A stretch of DNA of 64,000 nt from Diaphorobacter sp. HDW4B. Lineage in GTDB: Bacteria; Pseudomonadota; Gammaproteobacteria; Burkholderiales; Burkholderiaceae_C. Location of the stretch: assembly GCF_011305535.1 (NCBI RefSeq), contig NZ_CP049905.1:3091001-3155000 (forward strand), given 5' to 3'. The notes under the pieces are model-generated. The model was not told where the DNA came from. It worked only from the letters and a program-made list of their open reading frames with translations, and ran no database searches. Position numbers and translations under genes: made by a program. The first letter of the stretch is position 1. Every line of letters begins with the position of its first letter. Below, piece after piece: positions 1-8,338 of the stretch.

Positions 1-46
1 TCACGCCTTCGTCGCCAAGCAGAAACCACAATTCGAGGGGAACTGA
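1..46 (+). CDS. C-terminal tail of a probable enoyl-CoA hydratase (partial)
   Basis: Read from base 2, the frame gives 14 residues ending in KPQFEGN and a TGA at 44-46, two bases before the next start. A tail of the form AF..K..P.F.G is typical of crotonase-family enoyl-CoA hydratases, and an acyl-CoA dehydrogenase follows at once, so a beta-oxidation hydratase at the end of the same operon is the natural guess. Only the last residues are inside the window, so family assignment is tentative. Confidence 0.4.
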   Translation, partial: HAFVAKQKPQFEGN

Positions 47-47
47 C

Positions 48-1220
48 ATGGCCGATCAAAGCTATCTGAAATGGCCGTTCTTCGATGCGCGGCATGAAGC
101 GCTGGCATTGGAGCTTGATGCATGGGCCGCGCAAAACATCGCGCATGAACATGGCTCCGATGTGGATGCGGAGTGCCGTCAGCTTGTCCAGCAATTGGGT
201 GCCGCCGGGTGGCTCAAGCACGCGGTTGCCGGTGCGGTGTTTGGCGGCGCGGGCGAGCAGATCGACACACGCGCCATCTGCCTGATTCGTGAAACGCTGG
301 CGCGACACAGCGGCTTGGCCGATTTCGCATTCGCCATGCAGGGACTGGGGTCGGGTGCGATCTCGCTGGCGGGTTCGGGCGCGCAGAAGGAGCGCTATCT
401 CACGCGCGTGGCCAAGGGCGAATCGATTGCGGCGTTTGCGCTGTCCGAGCCGAATGCGGGATCGGATGTGGCGGCCATGAGTTGCGAGGCGCGGCTTGAA
501 GGCGATCACTATGTCATCAACGGCGAGAAGACCTGGATTTCCAACGGCGGCATTGCCGATTTCTACGTCGTGTTCGTGCGCACCGGCGAAGCGCCCGGTG
601 CGCGCGGCATCACCGCATTGATCGTCGATGCGGGAATGCCGGGCTTCGAGATCGCAGAGCGCATCGATGTGATTGCGCCGCACCCGCTTGCGCGCTTGAA
701 ATTCAGCAACTGCCGCGTACCGGTGACGCAGCGTGTGGGCGCTGCAGGCGAGGGCTTCAAGGTGGCGATGCGCACGCTCGACGTGTTCCGCACCTCGGTG
801 GCGGCTGCGGCATTGGGCTTTGCGCGCCGCGCGTTGGATGAAGCGTTGCAGCGCGCCACGTCGCGCAAGATGTTTGGCGGCGTGCTCGCCGACTTCCAGC
901 TCACGCAGGCCAAACTCGCGCAGATGGCCACGCAGATCGACAGCGCCGCGCTGCTCACTTACCGCGCGGCATGGCAGCGCGATCAGGGCCAGAACGTCAC
1001 GCGCGAAGCGGCCATGGCCAAGATGACCGCGACGGAAAACGCGCAGCAGGTGATCGACGCTGCAGTGCAGATGTGGGGCGGCTTGGGCGTTGTCAGCAAG
1101 CAGCCGGTGGAGCGCCTGTATCGCGAGATTCGCGCCTTGCGCATCTACGAAGGCGCAACCGAAGTGCAGCAACTCATCATCGCGCGCGAGCTGCTCAAAG
1201 AGGTTGCCGCGCGCGCCTGA
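48..1220 (+). CDS. Acyl-CoA dehydrogenase family protein
   Basis: This is a flavoprotein of about 390 residues, the usual length for soluble acyl-CoA dehydrogenases, which form an alpha,beta double bond in an acyl-CoA and pass electrons to ETF. The substrate/FAD signature [10 protein letters not shown] lies at residues 131-140 and GEKTWISN at 159-166. The C-terminal YEGATE at 367-372 holds the likely catalytic base, Glu368. The ATG follows the preceding stop by one base and has GAGGGGA upstream. A CoA ligase follows within 50 bases, so it probably acts on an alicyclic or branched intermediate of an aromatic-acid pathway. The exact substrate cannot be read from sequence. Confidence 0.93.
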   Translation: MADQSYLKWPFFDARHEALALELDAWAAQNIAHEHGSDVDAECRQLVQQLGAAGWLKHAVAGAVFGGAGEQIDTRAICLIRETLARHSGLADFAFAMQGLGSGAISLAGSGAQKERYLTRVAKGESIAAFALSEPNAGSDVAAMSCEARLEGDHYVINGEKTWISNGGIADFYVVFVRTGEAPGARGITALIVDAGMPGFEIAERIDVIAPHPLARLKFSNCRVPVTQRVGAAGEGFKVAMRTLDVFRTSVAAAALGFARRALDEALQRATSRKMFGGVLADFQLTQAKLAQMATQIDSAALLTYRAAWQRDQGQNVTREAAMAKMTATENAQQVIDAAVQMWGGLGVVSKQPVERLYREIRALRIYEGATEVQQLIIARELLKEVAARA

Positions 1221-1268
1221 ATGCGCCTGCCCATCCGTCCATCATGTGTTTGCGAGAGGTTGATTTTC

Positions 1269-2888
1269 ATGTCCTACACCGCTCACGTCGATACCTTTGC
1301 GGCCGATCATCTGCCGCCACCTGAGCAGCAGCCGCAGTTCCATTTCGATCTGCCCGAACTGCAGTTTCCCGCGCGCTTGAACTGCGCCACCGAACTGCTC
1401 GACCGCCATGTGCGCGAAGGTCGCGGCGAGCGTCTGGCGCTGCAGGCGCCCGGCGTGCGCTGGACATACGCGCAGTTGCTCGAGCAGGCCAATCGCATTG
1501 CCAATGTGCTCGTGCGTGATATGGGCCTCGTGCCCGGCAATCGCGTGCTGCTGTTTGGGCCCAACAATCCGATGATGGTGGCGAGTTGGTTCGGTGTGGT
1601 CAAAGCAGGCGGCATTGCGGTGAGCGCCATGCCGCTGCTGCGCGCCAAGGAGTTGTCGGCCATCGTCGACATTGCACAGATCAGCCACGCGCTGTGCGAC
1701 GAGCGCCTGCGCGAAGAGGTCGAAGGCACGCAGCAGAAATCGCCCGCGCTGCGCCATGTGCGCTACTTCAATGCGCCTGCGGGCGATGCGCAATCGCTGG
1801 AAGACATGATGCAGAAGGCGTCGGCCGAGTTCAGCAATGTCGATACCGCAGCGACAGACACTTGCCTGTTCGGCTTCACTTCGGGAACGACCGGTGTGCC
1901 CAAGGCCACCATGCATTTTCATCGCGATGTGATGGCGGTCTGCGCCTGCTGGCCCCGGCATGTGCTGCGCGCAAATGCGGACGATGTATTCATCGGTAGC
2001 CCGCCGATCGCGTTCACGTTCGGGCTGGGTGGTCAGGTGCTTTTTCCGATGTCGATTGGCGCGTCGATGTCGCTGATCGAGAAGGTCGGACCACAGCAGT
2101 TGGTGGAAGGCATCGAGCAGTTCGGTGCAACGGTGATGTTCACTGCTCCCACCTCGTATCGCACCATGTCAGCGTATGCGGATCGCCTTCGCCGGAGCAC
2201 GCTGCGCAAATGCGTTTCGGCGGGCGAGGCGCTGAATGCGTCCACGCGTGCGATGTGGAAGGACGGCACGGGCATCGAGATCATCGACGGCATTGGCTCG
2301 ACCGAGCTGCTGCATATTTTCATCTCGCACCGCGAAGACGAAGCGCATGCGGGTGCCACCGGCAAGGCCGTTCCGGGTTATCGGGCGAAAGTGGTGGACG
2401 ACGATGGCAATGAGGTGCCCGTCGGCGCGGTGGGAAAGCTGGCGGTGCAAGGCCCGACGGGTTGCCGTTATCTCAACGACGAGCGGCAGCGCAAGTACGT
2501 GGTGGGCGGCTGGAACATGACGGGCGATGCTTACGTGATGGACGAGAACGGTTATTTCATCTACCAGGCGCGCACCGACGACATGATCATCTCGGCGGGC
2601 TACAACATCGCCGCGCCCGAGGTGGAGGACGCGTTGATGGCCCACGCAGCCGTCGCCGAATGCGCAGTGATCGGTGCGCCGGATACGGAGCGCGGGCAGA
2701 TCGTCAAGGCGTTCGTGGTGCTCAAGGAAGGCAGCGCGGGCGACGATGCGATGGTTCGCCAACTGCAGGATTTCGTGAAGCAGACGGTCGCGCCGTACAA
2801 GTACCCGCGCGCTGTCGAATTCGTGAAATCCCTGCCGCGCACCGCGACCGGAAAACTGCAGCGCTTCAAGCTGCATGCGAAGACATGA
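1269..2888 (+). CDS. AMP-dependent aryl-CoA ligase, benzoate/2-aminobenzoate-CoA ligase type
   Basis: A 539-residue ANL-family ligase that should activate an aromatic carboxylate with ATP and CoA. The ATP-binding loop TSGTTGVPK begins near residue 204. The stretch PPIAFTFGLGG near 245-255 resembles the benzoate and 2-aminobenzoate CoA ligase branch rather than acetyl-CoA synthetases. The C-terminal TATGKLQR carries the adenylation lysine near 529. I chose the ATG at 1269 because GAGAGG sits 8 bases upstream; an in-frame ATG at 1221 would add 16 unlike residues. The gene overlaps the next start as ATGA. Neighbouring dehydrogenase, thioesterase and RidA-like genes suggest aerobic CoA-dependent aromatic degradation, possibly of an amino-substituted benzoate. 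Confidence 0.88.
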   Translation: MSYTAHVDTFAADHLPPPEQQPQFHFDLPELQFPARLNCATELLDRHVREGRGERLALQAPGVRWTYAQLLEQANRIANVLVRDMGLVPGNRVLLFGPNNPMMVASWFGVVKAGGIAVSAMPLLRAKELSAIVDIAQISHALCDERLREEVEGTQQKSPALRHVRYFNAPAGDAQSLEDMMQKASAEFSNVDTAATDTCLFGFTSGTTGVPKATMHFHRDVMAVCACWPRHVLRANADDVFIGSPPIAFTFGLGGQVLFPMSIGASMSLIEKVGPQQLVEGIEQFGATVMFTAPTSYRTMSAYADRLRRSTLRKCVSAGEALNASTRAMWKDGTGIEIIDGIGSTELLHIFISHREDEAHAGATGKAVPGYRAKVVDDDGNEVPVGAVGKLAVQGPTGCRYLNDERQRKYVVGGWNMTGDAYVMDENGYFIYQARTDDMIISAGYNIAAPEVEDALMAHAAVAECAVIGAPDTERGQIVKAFVVLKEGSAGDDAMVRQLQDFVKQTVAPYKYPRAVEFVKSLPRTATGKLQRFKLHAKT

Positions 2889-3367
2889 CTACGACAAAGA
2901 CGATGAACCTGACGAATGCCGCGCGTCGTTTTTTGCGGCCCGTTCCCATCCGCTTTGCGCATTGCGATCCGGCGGGGATCATCTTTTTTCCGCAATACCT
3001 CGTGCTGTTCAACGGACTGGTCGAGGACTGGTTCAACGAGGGGCTGGGAGTCTCTTACGCAGCGATGCTCGCCGAGCAGCGCACGGGGCTACCCATCGTG
3101 CATCTGGAGTGCGACTTTCGCGCGATCACGCGCATGGGCGAGACGGTCGATCTGGGGCTGATGGTGAGCCGATTGGGATCGCGTTCCATCACGCTGGATA
3201 TGGAATGCCGAGGCACTGCCGATGGCGTCCTGCGCGTGGCGGCGCGCAAGGTGCTGGTGTTCACCAGCTTGGATACGCACGAAGCCATTGCCGCACCTGC
3301 GCACATCCGCGCAGCGATCGAGCGCTGGATGGATGAACCGAACCCACACACAAGTGAATCTGAATGA
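2885..3367 (+). CDS. 4-hydroxybenzoyl-CoA thioesterase family hotdog protein
   Basis: A single hotdog domain of 160 residues. The motif HCDPAGIIFFPQY at 26-38 contains Asp28, the equivalent of the catalytic aspartate of Pseudomonas 4-hydroxybenzoyl-CoA thioesterase. It would hydrolyse an aryl- or acyl-CoA, either as a pathway step or to release CoA from a dead-end product. Its ATG overlaps the ligase stop (ATGA), so the two are translationally coupled and should share a substrate class. Confidence 0.88.
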   Translation: MTTTKTMNLTNAARRFLRPVPIRFAHCDPAGIIFFPQYLVLFNGLVEDWFNEGLGVSYAAMLAEQRTGLPIVHLECDFRAITRMGETVDLGLMVSRLGSRSITLDMECRGTADGVLRVAARKVLVFTSLDTHEAIAAPAHIRAAIERWMDEPNPHTSESE

Positions 3368-3388
3368 GTCGAAAGGATGGATGAGAAC

Positions 3389-3808
3389 ATGACCACAACC
3401 ACATCAAACACACCAACCAAACAAGCACTGCTTCCAGAGGGCTGGCCGCGTCCCAAGGGCTATGCCAACGGCGTCGCCGCGAGCGGGCGCATGGTGTTCG
3501 TGGCCGGGATGATCGGCTGGGATGGGCAGGGTGTCTTCCACACGGACGACTTTGCGGGGCAGGTGCGGCAAGCGCTGCAGAACGTGGTCGATGTGCTGGC
3601 GGCGGGTGGCGCAAAGCCCGAGCACATCGTGCGCATGACGTGGTATGTGACGAGCAAGAAGGAGTATCTGGCTGCGGGGCGCGAAGTGGGGCAGGCTTAC
3701 AAGGAGGTGATTGGGTCGTTCGACATTGCGATGACGGCCGTTGAAGTGGCGGATCTCATCGAAGACCGGGCCAAAGTGGAAATCGAGTGCACCGCCGTCG
3801 TGCCTTGA
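3389..3808 (+). CDS. RidA/YjgF/Rid family protein lacking the usual catalytic arginine
   Basis: A 139-residue member of the Rid superfamily, small trimeric proteins that in classical cases hydrolyse reactive enamines or imines. Conserved parts include VAGMIGWD near 38-45, the HIVRMTWYV strand near 79-87 and VEIECTA near the end. In classical RidA the active arginine sits in a P-A-R-x-x-V-x-V context; here the matching stretch reads IAMTAVEV, with Met at about residue 115. Classical 2-aminoacrylate deaminase activity is therefore doubtful. I chose 3389 because AAAGGA ends at 3377, which is too close to the in-frame ATG at 3377. Its place behind a CoA ligase suggests a role on an amino- or enamine-bearing aromatic intermediate (inference). 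Confidence 0.86.
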   Translation: MTTTTSNTPTKQALLPEGWPRPKGYANGVAASGRMVFVAGMIGWDGQGVFHTDDFAGQVRQALQNVVDVLAAGGAKPEHIVRMTWYVTSKKEYLAAGREVGQAYKEVIGSFDIAMTAVEVADLIEDRAKVEIECTAVVP

Positions 3809-3830
3809 GTTGATTTTGCTTTGGTGTTTA

Positions 3831-3848
3831 CGAAGCCTTGCGGCTTCG
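3831..3848. repeat. Short hairpin CGAAGCC-TTGC-GGCTTCG
   Basis: A perfect 7-bp stem with a TTGC loop, 22 bases past the RidA-like stop. It looks like a collapsed version of the inner stem of the larger element just downstream. No T-run follows on the plus strand, so it is not a standard intrinsic terminator. Confidence 0.5.
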
Positions 3849-3860
3849 ATTGGTCATTCG

Positions 3861-3976
3861 TTTGGAGGCGGCAATACAGCCCTTCATACTTTGTTGCGAA
3901 GCCTTGCCGTATAGGAATACTGTCTGCGGCTTCGCGTCGCGTCTGAAGGGCTGTCTTGCCGTTGTGGTGCGAGTTC
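3861..3976. repeat. Dispersed hairpin repeat, copy 1
   Basis: This stretch is nearly identical to 52931-53047. The outer arms GGCAATACAGCCCTTCA (3870-3886) and TGAAGGGCTGTCTTGCC pair with one mismatch. Nested inside are GCGAAGCC with GGCTTCGC, and GTAT with ATAC. It lies between the converging ends of the RidA-like gene and pldA, where it could end transcription from both sides. I do not recognise a named family. Confidence 0.75.
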
Positions 3977-4005
3977 TAGGCGTGCGAATGCTGCTTGGCT
4001 TTGCT

Positions 4006-4026
4006 GGCGCTTGCGCGCCTATTTGT
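4006..4026 (+). terminator. Possible intrinsic terminator
   Basis: GGCGC-TTGC-GCGCC at 4006-4019 forms a 5-bp stem and is followed by TATTTGTTTT on the plus strand. It lies about 200 bases past the RidA-like gene and abuts the 3' end of the opposing pldA. The short stem makes this only a candidate. Confidence 0.35.
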
Positions 4027-4027
4027 T

Positions 4028-5230
4028 TTAGAAGTCCAGCAGGCTGAAGCCCACTGACAGCACGTTGCGCTTGAAGTTGTAGTCGATCAGGCTGTCGCCA
4101 TAACCGCTGAAGAAGCTGGCGTGCAGGCGCAGGTTGCTTTTGCCGCCGAGCCAGCCTTCGCCCAGGGTGTGCATCCAGTCGATCTTGCCGGAGCCCTTGC
4201 CGTGGCCGTTGAGGGAGCCGCGTGCGGTCAGGCCGAGGTAGTTGCGTTGATTGACGTTCCAGCCCAGGCGCAGTTCGCCGCGTCCGAGGTAGTTCTGGAT
4301 GTTGGGGTTGTTGTCGTCTTCGGCGCTTTCTTTGATGCGTTTCCAGAGCTTGGCTTCGATGTTGACGCGGTTGGGCAGCTCGAAGCCGGTCATCACGTAG
4401 TAGCGGTTCCAGCTGCGCGAGAGCGGGTCGCTCTGGCCGTTGGACTGGTGGGCCAGGCCCACGCCGGAATAGCGCCAGCGCCAGCCGCCGGGCAGCTCGG
4501 CGGTGGTGGGGTAGACGTACATGATTTCCGGCTCGTGGTCCGTGTTGCGGAAGGGGCGGGAGATCTTGGAGTTGAACAGCTGCCACGACGATTGCTGTGT
4601 GTAGCCGAGCCACAGCGAATCGCGGTACTTGGAATCAGCGCTTGTGAGCAGGCCCGATGCGAGCTTGGTGCGCACCGAGAATTGCAGACGCATTTCCTGT
4701 TTCTGATAGGGCCGCTCGAAGTTGGCACTGTTGACCGGATTGCCCGATGTGGGCTGGCGGTTGATCTCGTCCGCGCCCGAGGCCATGACGGACACCGGAC
4801 GGTAGCCACGGAAGCTGAAGGCTCCGCAGTCCGTGCCTTCTTCGAGTTCCCAGAAGCGCGAGACTTCGGAGAACGAGGCATCGCGGCAGCCGCCGTTGGG
4901 CTGGGCTGCTGGTTGCGCATCGGCCACGAGTTCCGCAGGCGGGCGCAGTTGCGCTTGTGCGCCGCTGTCGTTGTTGCTCGTCGCTGCGGTTTGCGTGGTG
5001 ACAGGCTCTGGCGAACTGGGGCCGATGACGGTTGGCTTGGGTTGGGCGCTGGCCCATTGGTCAAAGCAGGCGAGACGCGCGGCGCTGTCCGTCTGCGCCG
5101 TGCACTGGCGCCATGCGGTTTCAGGCGACGAATCGGCGGATTGCGCCTGAGCGGCCATGGGCAGAGAACCGCACAGCATGGCTGCAGCAGCGGCAGAGGC
5201 GCGAAGAAGGGTGTGTGACATGGTGGTCAT
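4028..5230 (-). CDS. pldA: Outer membrane phospholipase A (phospholipase A1)
   Basis: About 400 residues. An Ala-rich signal peptide ends near AAQAQ, and a low-complexity Pro/Thr/Gln linker precedes a C-terminal beta-barrel domain. The catalytic block HQSNGQ at about 261-266 and the Asn in SRSWNR near 275 match the His-Ser-Asn centre of OMPLA. The protein ends in aromatic LLDF, as expected for BAM-dependent insertion. It hydrolyses phospholipids that reach the outer leaflet. The N-terminal region is longer than in E. coli and contains four Cys (about 43-135), possibly disulfide-bonded. The start is uncertain: ATGs at 5230 and 5221 both retain the signal peptide. Confidence 0.9.
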   Translation of the reverse strand: MTTMSHTLLRASAAAAAMLCGSLPMAAQAQSADSSPETAWRQCTAQTDSAARLACFDQWASAQPKPTVIGPSSPEPVTTQTAATSNNDSGAQAQLRPPAELVADAQPAAQPNGGCRDASFSEVSRFWELEEGTDCGAFSFRGYRPVSVMASGADEINRQPTSGNPVNSANFERPYQKQEMRLQFSVRTKLASGLLTSADSKYRDSLWLGYTQQSSWQLFNSKISRPFRNTDHEPEIMYVYPTTAELPGGWRWRYSGVGLAHQSNGQSDPLSRSWNRYYVMTGFELPNRVNIEAKLWKRIKESAEDDNNPNIQNYLGRGELRLGWNVNQRNYLGLTARGSLNGHGKGSGKIDWMHTLGEGWLGGKSNLRLHASFFSGYGDSLIDYNFKRNVLSVGFSLLDF

Positions 5231-5293
5231 GCAAAGTGTGGAGTGCAGGAACAAGGCAGCGCTGACGATGTGCAAGCTGCCTTGTCTCGAAAA

Positions 5294-5722
5294 TCATTTC
5301 GCGGACTTGCGCATGGTGAATTTGAGGCTGCGGTCGTCGCTGCCCGCCCATTCGCCGCGAATGACGCGTGCGCAACTTCCTTCGGCCACGGTGCCGTACC
5401 AGTTGCCGCTCACGCTTTTGCCGTCGCGCGATTCTTCCATGGTGAGTTCGCCCTTGTTCACATCACCGACGACGATGGTCTGAAAGCCGGGTCGGGTGAT
5501 CGAGCCCTTGACGGTGCCGTCCCATTCGGGGTGAGGGCCGAGGTCGATGGTGATGGGGCCGGGTTCGCCGTCCATCTGCACGCTCCAGCGGCCTAGCAGT
5601 TCGGGCTGCTCCATCTGCTGCGCAGTGGGGCAAGCGGGACGTGGCGCGGGGAGGCTGGAGCAGGCCGCCAGCAGCGTGGTGATCGAAGCGATGGCCCATG
5701 TCTTGAAGAAGGCTGTTTGCAT
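5294..5722 (-). CDS. Small putative lipoprotein
   Basis: A 142-residue protein with a lipoprotein signal: basic start, hydrophobic run and LLAAC lipobox, so Cys21 would be lipidated. The mature part is a compact beta-rich domain with repeated short strands, such as LLGRWSVQMDGEPG and TVKGSITRPGF, resembling small lipocalin-like or META-like barrels, but I do not assign a family. It lies just upstream of pldA on the same strand with a 63-base gap, so the two may be cotranscribed and both act at the outer membrane. Confidence 0.75.
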   Translation of the reverse strand: MQTAFFKTWAIASITTLLAACSSLPAPRPACPTAQQMEQPELLGRWSVQMDGEPGPITIDLGPHPEWDGTVKGSITRPGFQTIVVGDVNKGELTMEESRDGKSVSGNWYGTVAEGSCARVIRGEWAGSDDRSLKFTMRKSAK

Positions 5723-5764
5723 ATCCGGTCGGTTCGTATCTCGGTTCGTCAGAGCTTCAGCACG

Positions 5765-7834
5765 TCAGGCGCTGGGCGGCGTGGCGGCTTGGGCCTTGCG
5801 TGCGAATTCGTCGCGCAGTGCGCGCAGCTTGGCGCGCGGATCTTCGCGCGCGGTGGAGGCATCGAGGCCCATCTCGGCGATGAAGCGGCTGGGCATGGTG
5901 GTCACCATATCGCGGCCCTTCTTGCGGCGTTTGGTCCAGCTCACGGCCAGCGTGCGCTGCGCACGCGTGATGCCCACATACATCAAACGCCGCTCTTCCT
6001 GCAGGCGCAGCGCGGTCTCTTCGCTGACCTTCTGCTGTTTGCCATTTTCGTCGTCGAGCTTGAACGGCAGCATGCCTTCGGTGACGCCCGCAAGCACCAC
6101 GTGCGGCCATTCCAGGCCCTTGGATGCGTGCAGGGTGGAGAGCACGACCATGTCCTGCTCCTGTTCGCGCTCGCTGATGGTGGACAGCAGCGCAATGTTC
6201 TTGGCCACTTCGAGCAGGCTCTTGGTTTCGGTCTGCATCGTCGTGCCAGCGGCGTCTTCGATCTTGCCGCCCGCGCGCTGCACCATCCAGTCGCAGAATT
6301 CGAGCACGTTGCTCCAGCGCGCGGCGGCGATGGTCTCGCTGTCTTCGCTGTCGTAGAGATGCTGCTCGTAGCCGATCTCTTTCAGCCAGTCCATCATGAA
6401 GGCGCGCGATGCGTCCACGCCCAGCGTGTGGCGCGCACGGTATTCCAGATCGTTGATGTAGCGACCGAACTCGACCACACTTTCATGCGCCTTGCGCGGC
6501 AGCACGGCTTCGAGCATGTGGTTGAACAGCGAGCCGAACATGCTGAGCTTGTGCTGCGCCGAAAACTCGCCGAGCTTGCCAAGCGTCGTGTGGCCGATAC
6601 CGCGTTTGGGCGTGGTGATGGCGCGCAGGAATGCGGGGTCGTCGTCGTTGTTGATCCACAGGCGAAACCAGGCGCACAGGTCCTTGATTTCCGCGCGATC
6701 GAAGAAGCTCGTGCCGCCCGAGACCTTGTACGGAATGCTCGCCTTGCGCAGCGCTTTCTCGATGGGCTTGGCCTGGTGGTTGGCGCGGTAGAGCACCGCG
6801 AAATCCTTCCACGCGGGTTGCGGGTTGTGCGATGCGCGCAGGCCCTGGATGCGCGCGACGATGCGTTCCGCCTCGTGCTCTTCGGTGTCGCAATCGACGA
6901 TGCGTACCGGCTCGCCTTCGCCCAGTTCCGAGAACAGCGTTTTCGGGAACAGCTTGGGGTTGGGCTGGATCACGTTGTTGGCCGCGCGCAGGATGGACGA
7001 GGTCGAACGGTAGTTCTGCTCCAGCTTGATGAGCTTGAGGTTCGGGTAGTCGATCGGCAGCTTCTTCAGATTGTCCAGCGTCGCGCCGCGCCAGCCGTAG
7101 ATGGACTGGTCGTCGTCGCCCACGGCGGTGAAATGCGCGCGCTCGCCCACCAGCATTTTCAGCAACTCATATTGAGTGGCGTTGGTGTCCTGGTATTCAT
7201 CGACCAGCACGTGACCGAGCAGGCGTTGCCATTTCTCGCGCACTTCGGGATGGTTTTTCAGCAGCCGCATCGGCATGCCGATCAGGTCGTCGAAATCGAC
7301 GCTCTGGTAGGCCGACAGACGTTCTTCGTAGCGCTGCATGATCAGCGCGATGCTGCGGTCGTTGTCGTCCTGCGCCATGGCGAGCGCCTTGCGGGCATCC
7401 CAGCCATTGTTCTTCCAGCCGCTGATGGTCCACTGCCATTGGCGCGCGGTGGCCGCATCGGTGGTGCCGCCAGCGCAGTCTTTCAGGATGCCGGTCACGT
7501 CGTCCTGATCGAGGATGCTGAACTGCGGCTTCAGGCCGAGCGCGTGGCCGTCCTCGCGCACCATGCGCACGCCCAGCGCGTGAAAGGTGCAGACCAGTAC
7601 GTCTTTGGCCTGTCTGCCGATCAGGCCGGTGGCACGCTCGCGCATTTCGGCGGCGGCCTTGTTCGTGAAGGTGATGGCAGCGATGCGCTTGGGCGCCAGC
7701 CCGTTTTCGATCAGCTTCGCGATCTTGTGCGTGATCACCCGTGTCTTGCCCGAGCCCGCACCGGCAAGCACGAGGCAGGGGCCTTCTGTGTAATGGACGG
7801 CTTGGAGCTGAGCCAGATTGAGTCCAGCGGACAT
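5765..7834 (-). CDS. rep: ATP-dependent DNA helicase Rep (UvrD/PcrA superfamily 1A)
   Basis: A 689-residue 3'-5' helicase. Motif I AGAGSGKT is at 24-31, motif II VDEYQDTN at 211-218 and motif III GDDDQSIYGWRGA at 239-251. Motif V, LHASKGLEW, lies near 560 and motif VI, YVGITRAQ, near 630. Length and the N-terminal LNLAQLQAVHYTEGPCLVLAGAG resemble Rep more than UvrD, though PcrA/UvrD paralogues are close. Rep helps replication forks pass bound proteins. The ATG follows a promoter-like gap shared with the rightward cassette at 8339. Confidence 0.9.
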   Translation of the reverse strand: MSAGLNLAQLQAVHYTEGPCLVLAGAGSGKTRVITHKIAKLIENGLAPKRIAAITFTNKAAAEMRERATGLIGRQAKDVLVCTFHALGVRMVREDGHALGLKPQFSILDQDDVTGILKDCAGGTTDAATARQWQWTISGWKNNGWDARKALAMAQDDNDRSIALIMQRYEERLSAYQSVDFDDLIGMPMRLLKNHPEVREKWQRLLGHVLVDEYQDTNATQYELLKMLVGERAHFTAVGDDDQSIYGWRGATLDNLKKLPIDYPNLKLIKLEQNYRSTSSILRAANNVIQPNPKLFPKTLFSELGEGEPVRIVDCDTEEHEAERIVARIQGLRASHNPQPAWKDFAVLYRANHQAKPIEKALRKASIPYKVSGGTSFFDRAEIKDLCAWFRLWINNDDDPAFLRAITTPKRGIGHTTLGKLGEFSAQHKLSMFGSLFNHMLEAVLPRKAHESVVEFGRYINDLEYRARHTLGVDASRAFMMDWLKEIGYEQHLYDSEDSETIAAARWSNVLEFCDWMVQRAGGKIEDAAGTTMQTETKSLLEVAKNIALLSTISEREQEQDMVVLSTLHASKGLEWPHVVLAGVTEGMLPFKLDDENGKQQKVSEETALRLQEERRLMYVGITRAQRTLAVSWTKRRKKGRDMVTTMPSRFIAEMGLDASTAREDPRAKLRALRDEFARKAQAATPPSA

Positions 7835-8338
7835 GGTGAGGGCGATGCGTGGGGGAGCGGAGAAGAAATGCCGGGGACGGGGCAGATGGCGTCGTCTGCG
7901 GCTGCGGGTTCGAAGCGTTGAATCATAGCGATCAGCGCATGTCCCTGCTGCTCCTCAAAGTGGTAGTCATTCTCAATTGCAAAGGTCTAGACCATTTAAG
8001 CGTATTCACCACATGGTAAGAAACATTGAGTAACATTCCTCGCTACTCTGCTCGCGCAATTGGGTTAACGCGTGAAACAAGCCCTAGAAACAAGCATTCC
8101 AACATGCGGGCTGTACCTGAGCAGAGTGAAATACGTCGCCGTACTGCGCTCAATTACGCACTTTCGAGGACTGCTTTTGATCAAATCATTGGGTTTGCAA
8201 TGAATTGGATTGAGCACGAACGGTTAACAAATGTCAGCTGCAAGTAAGAAAGTGGCAACCGGTTGTTAGCAGGTATTAATTGAATTCCTGACGCCGATAT
8301 AATTTTTTCATCGCCACGGACTTTCGAGTGGGTTAATT
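7835..8338. other. Divergent intergenic region between rep and the roadblock cassette
   Basis: About 500 bases with no convincing gene. A 73-codon frame at 8026-8247 starts with TTG, lacks a ribosome binding site and has no recognisable content. The right part is AT-rich and holds a good -10 box (listed separately). The region must carry the promoters of both flanking transcription units. Confidence 0.6.
8298..8303 (+). promoter_or_regulatory. Candidate -10 box TATAAT
   Basis: A perfect TATAAT lies 35 bases before the ATG at 8339 in an AT-rich stretch. The best -35 at suitable spacing (near 8275-8281) is weak, so an activator may be needed. The position suits the start of the four-gene cassette. 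Confidence 0.4.

Noticed and set aside
4121..5218. 365-codon plus-strand frame opposite pldA
   Set aside because: Shadow of pldA, whose catalytic motifs and barrel end are clear on the minus strand.
5717..7921. 734-codon plus-strand frame opposite rep
   Set aside because: It mirrors the rep gene codon by codon in a GC-rich genome, is rich in His/Arg/Ala low-complexity sequence, and carries no domain.
7960..7985. Fur-box-like TGAGAATGAC on the minus strand
   Set aside because: Only one half resembles the consensus and no iron-related gene is adjacent.
8026..8247. 73-codon open frame in the rep/cassette gap
   Set aside because: It starts at TTG, has no ribosome binding site, no recognisable motif, and lies in a promoter-bearing AT-rich gap.
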